Shown one piece after another: positions 6,346 through 9,479 of a stretch of 9,479 bases of DNA (within the stretch, counting starts at the first letter, position 1; every line of letters begins with the position of its first letter). The stretch covers positions 1 through 9,479 of the forward strand of contig JAGCNK010000198.1 in the NCBI GenBank assembly GCA_017645985.1. The letters are read 5' to 3'. The position numbers and the translations under genes were made by a program. The notes below the pieces were generated by a model. The model was not told the origin of the DNA and ran no database searches. It saw only the letters and a list, made by a program, of their open reading frames with translations. This DNA is from Bacteroidales bacterium. GTDB taxonomy: Bacteria; Bacteroidota; Bacteroidia; Bacteroidales; UBA3824.

Positions 6346-7851
6346 TTAATTCTTTGATAAGCAGTACTCTACTTTGTTTAATCCTATTCTCTGTTCGGAG
6401 TTGAACTTTGCATCCGACATTTTTCTGCCTTTGCCTTCGGTAGCTATTCTGCTTTCGGCAATGCCCTTGCTTACAAGATATTTCTTGATGGCGTCGGCTC
6501 GCTGCGAGGAGAGAATCCTGCAGTATTCGGCTGAACCCAGTTCGTCGGTGTATGCCACTATTTTCACTCTTGCTCCGTCGTGCTTCTTCAATACCGACAC
6601 GCAGTGGTCAAGTTCGGTGTTTGACGAGGGAAACAGTTTTGCGTTGCCGTATCCGAACACCACGTTGTTAAACGGTATAGGCTGTTTCCATTCGTCGGAA
6701 GCCGGCTCGGGCGAGTTGTTGTTGGCGGGCTGCGGCTGGCTTGGCGCGGGAGTGTTGTTGTTTGTAGGTGTGGTGTAACCGGTTTCGCCGCCGCTGTGTC
6801 CGCTGTGGTATCCGTTTATGATGTCTTCGAGACGTTTGATTTCGTTTTCGCGGTTACGGATTTCGTTTTGAAGTTTGCGCTCGAGGTCAGAGTTGTTGTT
6901 GTTTTGAATAACGGGAGTGCTTGCGCTGCAGTCGTCGTCGGCAAACGCGGTGGGCTCTTTGCGTTTCTGGTTCTTCGAGATGCAGAATCCCACATATATT
7001 TCGTGTGTACCGGAGCAGTTGGATGCTATTGTGGAGTTTCCTGTCTCAAACATATATCCTACAGCCACGCGGCTGCCGGTGGCTAGGCCTGCGCCTACGC
7101 CTACCCAGTATTGCGACGAGTAAGAAACTGTAACCCAGGCTCTTTGGTTGTATTTGGCTGCAACCGACGCCTTGTAGTCCAGTCCGCCTTTGAGAGCGTA
7201 AGATACGTCGGCTATGGGTTCTATTATGAATTTTCCAGTGGAAAGCTGGTACGAAAGTTCGCCGTTGAACACCCTGTCGGAGTTGTAAATGCCGTTGGCA
7301 AACTTCATATCGCCGCATATCGTGCGTGGTATGTTGGCGCTGAAATACAAGCCAGCCATATTGAACATTAGCGACACGCCTGCGTCAAACGCCATTGCTG
7401 ACAGTCCCGCCTCGTTTTGAAACGCCTGGTCGGTTTGTGCGCCGAAAGTGGTTGCCTTGGCAAGGTTGTACGATGAGCGCAGCAGCGTGGGCGAAACTGC
7501 GAGACTAAGACTTGCCTCGCTGCCTAGTTTGATGTGGTATGCGTATGTGATGGCAGCCGTCAGGTTGGTGAAGTTGCCTGATTTTTCGCTTGTTATGTCA
7601 ATGCCATATCCGGCGTTCTGGTTCATGATGTCGCCGTTGACGTCTAATTTCAGGTTTCTGGGAGCTCCTTCAATTCCGAGCATATTTCGGCGGTACGATA
7701 CGAACGCTTCGTCGTTGCCGTTGAATCCTGCGAAAGCGGGCGCCACGGAGAATCTGTCGGCGTAGTTCTGACCGCGGAAGTAGGTCTCCTGCGCGGATGC
7801 CGACAGCGCCGCCGCCATACATACTGTTGCTATGATTAGTTTCTTTGTCAT
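6346..7851 (-). CDS. PorP/SprF-family T9SS membrane protein fused to OmpA peptidoglycan-binding domain
   Basis: 501 residues. A signal peptide (1-20, cut at ASA-QE) is followed by a PorP/SprF-type outer-membrane beta-barrel (about 22-293): the N-terminal SVAPAFAGFNGNDEAFVSYR and GIEGAPRNLKLDV match the family's 'NPAyaG...yR.qw.gi.gaP' signature, and the remainder is alternating beta strands ending at EIYVGFCI. A Lys-rich junction leads to a predicted coiled coil (321-346) and an Asn/Pro/Gln-rich linker (349-388). Residues 393-498 are an OmpA C-terminal domain with AYTDELGS (433-440) and LSSQRADAIKKYL (447-459). Asp436 and Arg451, the pair expected to hold meso-diaminopimelate, are spaced as in OmpA. 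In known T9SS, SprF is needed to secrete the type B cargo SprB, and PorP works with the separate OmpA-like protein PorE. Here barrel and cell-wall anchor are in one chain. The type B cargo gene lies 11 bp upstream. Confidence 0.87.
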   Translation of the reverse strand: MTKKLIIATVCMAAALSASAQETYFRGQNYADRFSVAPAFAGFNGNDEAFVSYRRNMLGIEGAPRNLKLDVNGDIMNQNAGYGIDITSEKSGNFTNLTAAITYAYHIKLGSEASLSLAVSPTLLRSSYNLAKATTFGAQTDQAFQNEAGLSAMAFDAGVSLMFNMAGLYFSANIPRTICGDMKFANGIYNSDRVFNGELSYQLSTGKFIIEPIADVSYALKGGLDYKASVAAKYNQRAWVTVSYSSQYWVGVGAGLATGSRVAVGYMFETGNSTIASNCSGTHEIYVGFCISKNQKRKEPTAFADDDCSASTPVIQNNNNSDLERKLQNEIRNRENEIKRLEDIINGYHSGHSGGETGYTTPTNNNTPAPSQPQPANNNSPEPASDEWKQPIPFNNVVFGYGNAKLFPSSNTELDHCVSVLKKHDGARVKIVAYTDELGSAEYCRILSSQRADAIKKYLVSKGIAESRIATEGKGRKMSDAKFNSEQRIGLNKVEYCLSKN

Positions 7852-7862
7852 CTTGCTGATAA

Positions 7863-8684
7863 TTATCTGATTATATCCACAAAGCCAGTAACGCCCTTGC
7901 GTCCTTGACTTTTAATAACATAGTAATACGTGCCGGCAAACAGTTCGTTGCCGTCGTTGTCGTTGCCTTGAAATCCGTCGGTGTTGGAGTAGTCAGAGTT
8001 TGCGTAAACGATTTTGCCTCGCTTGTCGAAAATCTTCACGATGCACGGGTGTTCAAATTCCGACACGTCGTTGATAAACAGCACATCGTTTACGCCGTCT
8101 TTGATTCCGGGAGTTATTACATTGTTGGCTACCTTAATTAAGGTGTTGTCGTTTGATTCCACGTCTTGTGCGGTAACCTTGATCTCTGCCGAAGCCGAGC
8201 AACCGTTGGCGTTGGTGATGGTTACCGAGTATGTGCCGCTCTCGTAGTAGAACAGCGGGTTGTTGGTGTTGTCTAGTTTGTGTTTGCCAAGATGCCACTC
8301 GAACGACACGTCCTGGTCGGTGGTTACCGTTATTTGCGACATTGATTTGTCGTCGGCTATATCTATAGAAGGTGTGTCTACGATTTTTACGGTCTTGGTT
8401 ACGGTTTCAGATTTTGAGCCGTCGTTTTTGAGCAGCCACATGCTTATGGTGTATTCGCCAGCGGCGGTGTAAATGTGCTGCAGGTCGTCGCCGTAGCTGT
8501 CGGTGTTGTCGCCGAAGTCGAAGTGAGCAAACTGGTAGCTGTCGGAAGAAGTGTTGGCAATCACCACCGGAGCGCCGGTGCATGCGTTTAGCGGTTCGGC
8601 TGTAAAGCTTGTCTGAGCTGAGCTGTTGTTGCCTACCGCTGCTGCCAAGAGTATTGCGGATAATATCGTCGTTCTTTTTTTCAT
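7863..8684 (-). CDS. Secreted PKD-domain protein with T9SS type B (gliding-motility-associated) sorting domain
   Basis: 273 residues. The signal peptide covers 1-23 (cut near SSA-QT). Residues 26-103 form a PKD domain with the hallmark HFDFGDNTDS (54-63) and the following HIYTAAGEYTISMWL. Residues 105-172 are a second Ig/PKD-like sandwich ending in GTYSVTITNANGCSASAEIKV-type strands. Residues 184-273 are a type B sorting domain: TPGIKDGVND (191-200), KIFDKRGKIVY (217-227), FQGNDNDG and GTYYYVIK (251-258), ending in FVDIIR. This is the SprB type of C-terminus. In Flavobacterium, type B cargo needs an SprF-like partner usually encoded next door, and here the next gene is PorP/SprF-like. SprB itself is thousands of residues long; this is a miniature, probably a small adhesin or a structural element. 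ATG 8684 begins MKKRTT. It is the first gene of the operon. Confidence 0.87.
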   Translation of the reverse strand: MKKRTTILSAILLAAAVGNNSSAQTSFTAEPLNACTGAPVVIANTSSDSYQFAHFDFGDNTDSYGDDLQHIYTAAGEYTISMWLLKNDGSKSETVTKTVKIVDTPSIDIADDKSMSQITVTTDQDVSFEWHLGKHKLDNTNNPLFYYESGTYSVTITNANGCSASAEIKVTAQDVESNDNTLIKVANNVITPGIKDGVNDVLFINDVSEFEHPCIVKIFDKRGKIVYANSDYSNTDGFQGNDNDGNELFAGTYYYVIKSQGRKGVTGFVDIIR

Positions 8685-8821
8685 ATAGAAATGTTATATA
8701 TAGTTGTCCTTAGAAATTGGTCTCATAAAAGTAAGAGCAATAAAAATGCCAATTTTTTTTTACATATAAACTCTTCTGAAAAAACGGCAATAATGCTGCG
8801 CAAATTATCTAAAACAAAAAA
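8685..8821 (-). promoter_or_regulatory. AT-rich intergenic region, presumed operon promoter
   Basis: These 137 bases separate the cheR-like stop from the first operon ATG. No ORF is present. Reading the minus strand, TACTTTTA (8733 to 8726) matches TAnnTTTG at seven of eight positions, with a TTGG at 8752-8749 fifteen bases upstream as a poor -33 element. A near match, TAATTTG (8807-8801), lacks one base. Neither is convincing alone. A T-run (CGTTTTTTC on the minus strand, around 8786-8778) follows only a very weak hairpin, so no clear terminator for cheR is seen. The exact promoter position is uncertain. Confidence 0.35.
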
Positions 8822-9479
8822 TTAGAAGTAAATGTTTCTGCGGTTTCGTTTAAAGTATATTCCTCCCGATTTCTCAAATCCTTCGGTATGTGTGCCGTAA
8901 ATGCTCTCCTGTCGTCCGATGATCAGCATTCCGTTGTCTTTGAGGCAGTTGTAAAAAAAGTCAATAATCTTGTTCTGTAGGTCGTGGTTGAAGTAAATCA
9001 GCACGTTGCGGCAGATTATGATGTCGAATTTTCGGTCTAAGAATGAAGTGCAGCCCACGAGGTCGTGCTTGATAAACACCGGCTTGTCTACTAGCCAAGG
9101 AGCCATCTGTATGTAGTCGCGCTGCTGGTTTGACGATATGTATTTAGATATAGGTATGTACTCTTCAGGGGAGCGGCCGTGGTTGATCACCGTGTTGAAA
9201 TTTGGAAGGTATTCGTTGATGTCAACATATCGGTAGCGTCCGTGCTGCGCCACATCGAGCACCTCTTCGTTGATGTCGGTGCCAAACGACGACACATGGT
9301 CAAACAATCCGAGCTCGTTGAGCAGAATCAGCATAGAGTACACCTCCTGACCCGAGCTGCATCCGGCGTGCCAGATGTCGATCATATTTGAGTTGGCAAA
9401 CCGCCGCTGGATGTTGTCGCGCAGGGGCAGCCAGATCTCGGGGTCTCTGAACAGCTCAGTGGTGTTGACGGTTATCTGG
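8822..9479 (-). CDS. CheR-family protein-glutamate O-methyltransferase, C-terminal part (5' end outside window)
   Basis: CheR enzymes methylate glutamates of chemoreceptors using S-adenosylmethionine. About 218 residues are visible against a usual 270-290, so roughly 55-70 N-terminal residues lie beyond the right edge. Upstream of the internal Met at 9385 the frame stays open and reads ITVNTTELFRDPEIWLPL, matching the conserved 'vTeFFRd...w..l' of CheR, so that Met is not the start. Next come HAGCSSGQEVYS (SAM-binding loop, usually SAGCSTGEEPYS), GTDINEEVLDVA (the acidic SAM-ribose strand), FDIIICRNVLIYF (the diagnostic CheR motif) and NGMLIIGRQESIYG. The stop is TAA at 8824-8822. No receptor or other che gene is in view, so its partner is unknown. 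In gliding or non-motile Bacteroidota, CheR homologues often serve other sensory systems. It is on the same strand as the T9SS operon but separated from it by 137 bp. Confidence 0.92.
   Translation of the reverse strand, partial: QITVNTTELFRDPEIWLPLRDNIQRRFANSNMIDIWHAGCSSGQEVYSMLILLNELGLFDHVSSFGTDINEEVLDVAQHGRYRYVDINEYLPNFNTVINHGRSPEEYIPISKYISSNQQRDYIQMAPWLVDKPVFIKHDLVGCTSFLDRKFDIIICRNVLIYFNHDLQNKIIDFFYNCLKDNGMLIIGRQESIYGTHTEGFEKSGGIYFKRNRRNIYF

Larger units (their letters stand above)
4087..8684 (-). other. Predicted four-gene operon: T9SS cargo, PorP-OmpA, mini type A cargo, S74 fibre
   Basis: Four genes on the minus strand follow each other with gaps of 11, 3 and 12 bp (reading from 8684 to 4087), too short for separate promoters. 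All four products begin with signal peptides. Three carry T9SS-related domains: a type B sorting domain, PorP/SprF and a type A sorting domain. The fourth carries a peptidase S74 chaperone domain. The upstream gap of 137 bp is the likely site of the operon promoter. The shared destination (periplasm, outer membrane or surface) and tight packing argue for a joint role in building or displaying a surface structure; that role is inference. Confidence 0.75.

Noticed and set aside
6374..7086. Long plus-strand open frames opposite the PorP-OmpA gene
   Set aside because: Shadows of the minus-strand reading frame; the PorP/OmpA motifs fix the true strand.
8778..8805. Weak hairpin with T-run downstream of cheR as intrinsic terminator
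   Set aside because: The stem would be only about four pairs including a G-T pair, too weak to call.
9383..9385. ATG as start of the CheR-like gene
   Set aside because: The frame upstream encodes the conserved ITVNTTELFRDP segment of the family, so this Met is internal.

Overview
The window looks like chromosomal DNA of a Bacteroidota bacterium, most likely order Bacteroidales (inference). The grounds are a Bacteroidota-type promoter (TTTG, 18-nt spacer, TAnnTTTG), an S16 protein with a long Ala/Lys/Glu tail, weak or absent Shine-Dalgarno signals, and several type IX secretion system (T9SS) hallmarks: type A and type B C-terminal sorting domains and a PorP/SprF-family protein. No tRNA, rRNA, CRISPR array, insertion sequence or phage replication/structural cluster is visible.

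Left part, plus strand (1-4085). The 3' part of chorismate synthase (aroC) is followed after 10 bp by an LpxH-like UDP-2,3-diacylglucosamine diphosphatase with a TTG start. That gene overlaps by ATGA with a diacylglycerol-kinase-family lipid kinase. A clear Bacteroidota promoter then drives a second unit: rpsP (S16), rimM (16S maturation factor, overlapping rpsP by 20 nt) and a GNAT acetyltransferase. These are mostly housekeeping genes for aromatic biosynthesis, envelope lipids and ribosome assembly.

Right part, minus strand (8684 down to 4087). Four tightly packed genes form a probable operon, all encoding exported proteins: (1) a small PKD-domain protein ending in a T9SS type B sorting domain; (2) a PorP/SprF-like outer-membrane protein fused through a coiled coil and a low-complexity linker to an OmpA peptidoglycan-binding domain; (3) a 164-residue protein that is little more than a signal peptide plus a T9SS type A sorting domain; (4) a 582-residue fibre protein with a Bacteroidota-type N-terminal domain, four tandem 'L.DV...G' repeats, a YadA-head-like beta-roll segment, a peptidase S74 intramolecular chaperone domain and a C-terminal coiled coil. 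The fibre gene converges on the GNAT gene with one base between the stop codons.

Upstream of the operon, on the same strand and separated by 137 AT-rich bases, is the 3' part of a CheR-family methyltransferase gene that runs off the right edge.

The most interesting candidate is the four-gene cassette. I read it as a self-contained surface-display module: a type B cargo with its own SprF/PorP-like partner tethered to peptidoglycan, a minimal type A cargo, and a self-processing, probably trimeric fibre. Each family is known. The combination and the proposed joint function are inference.
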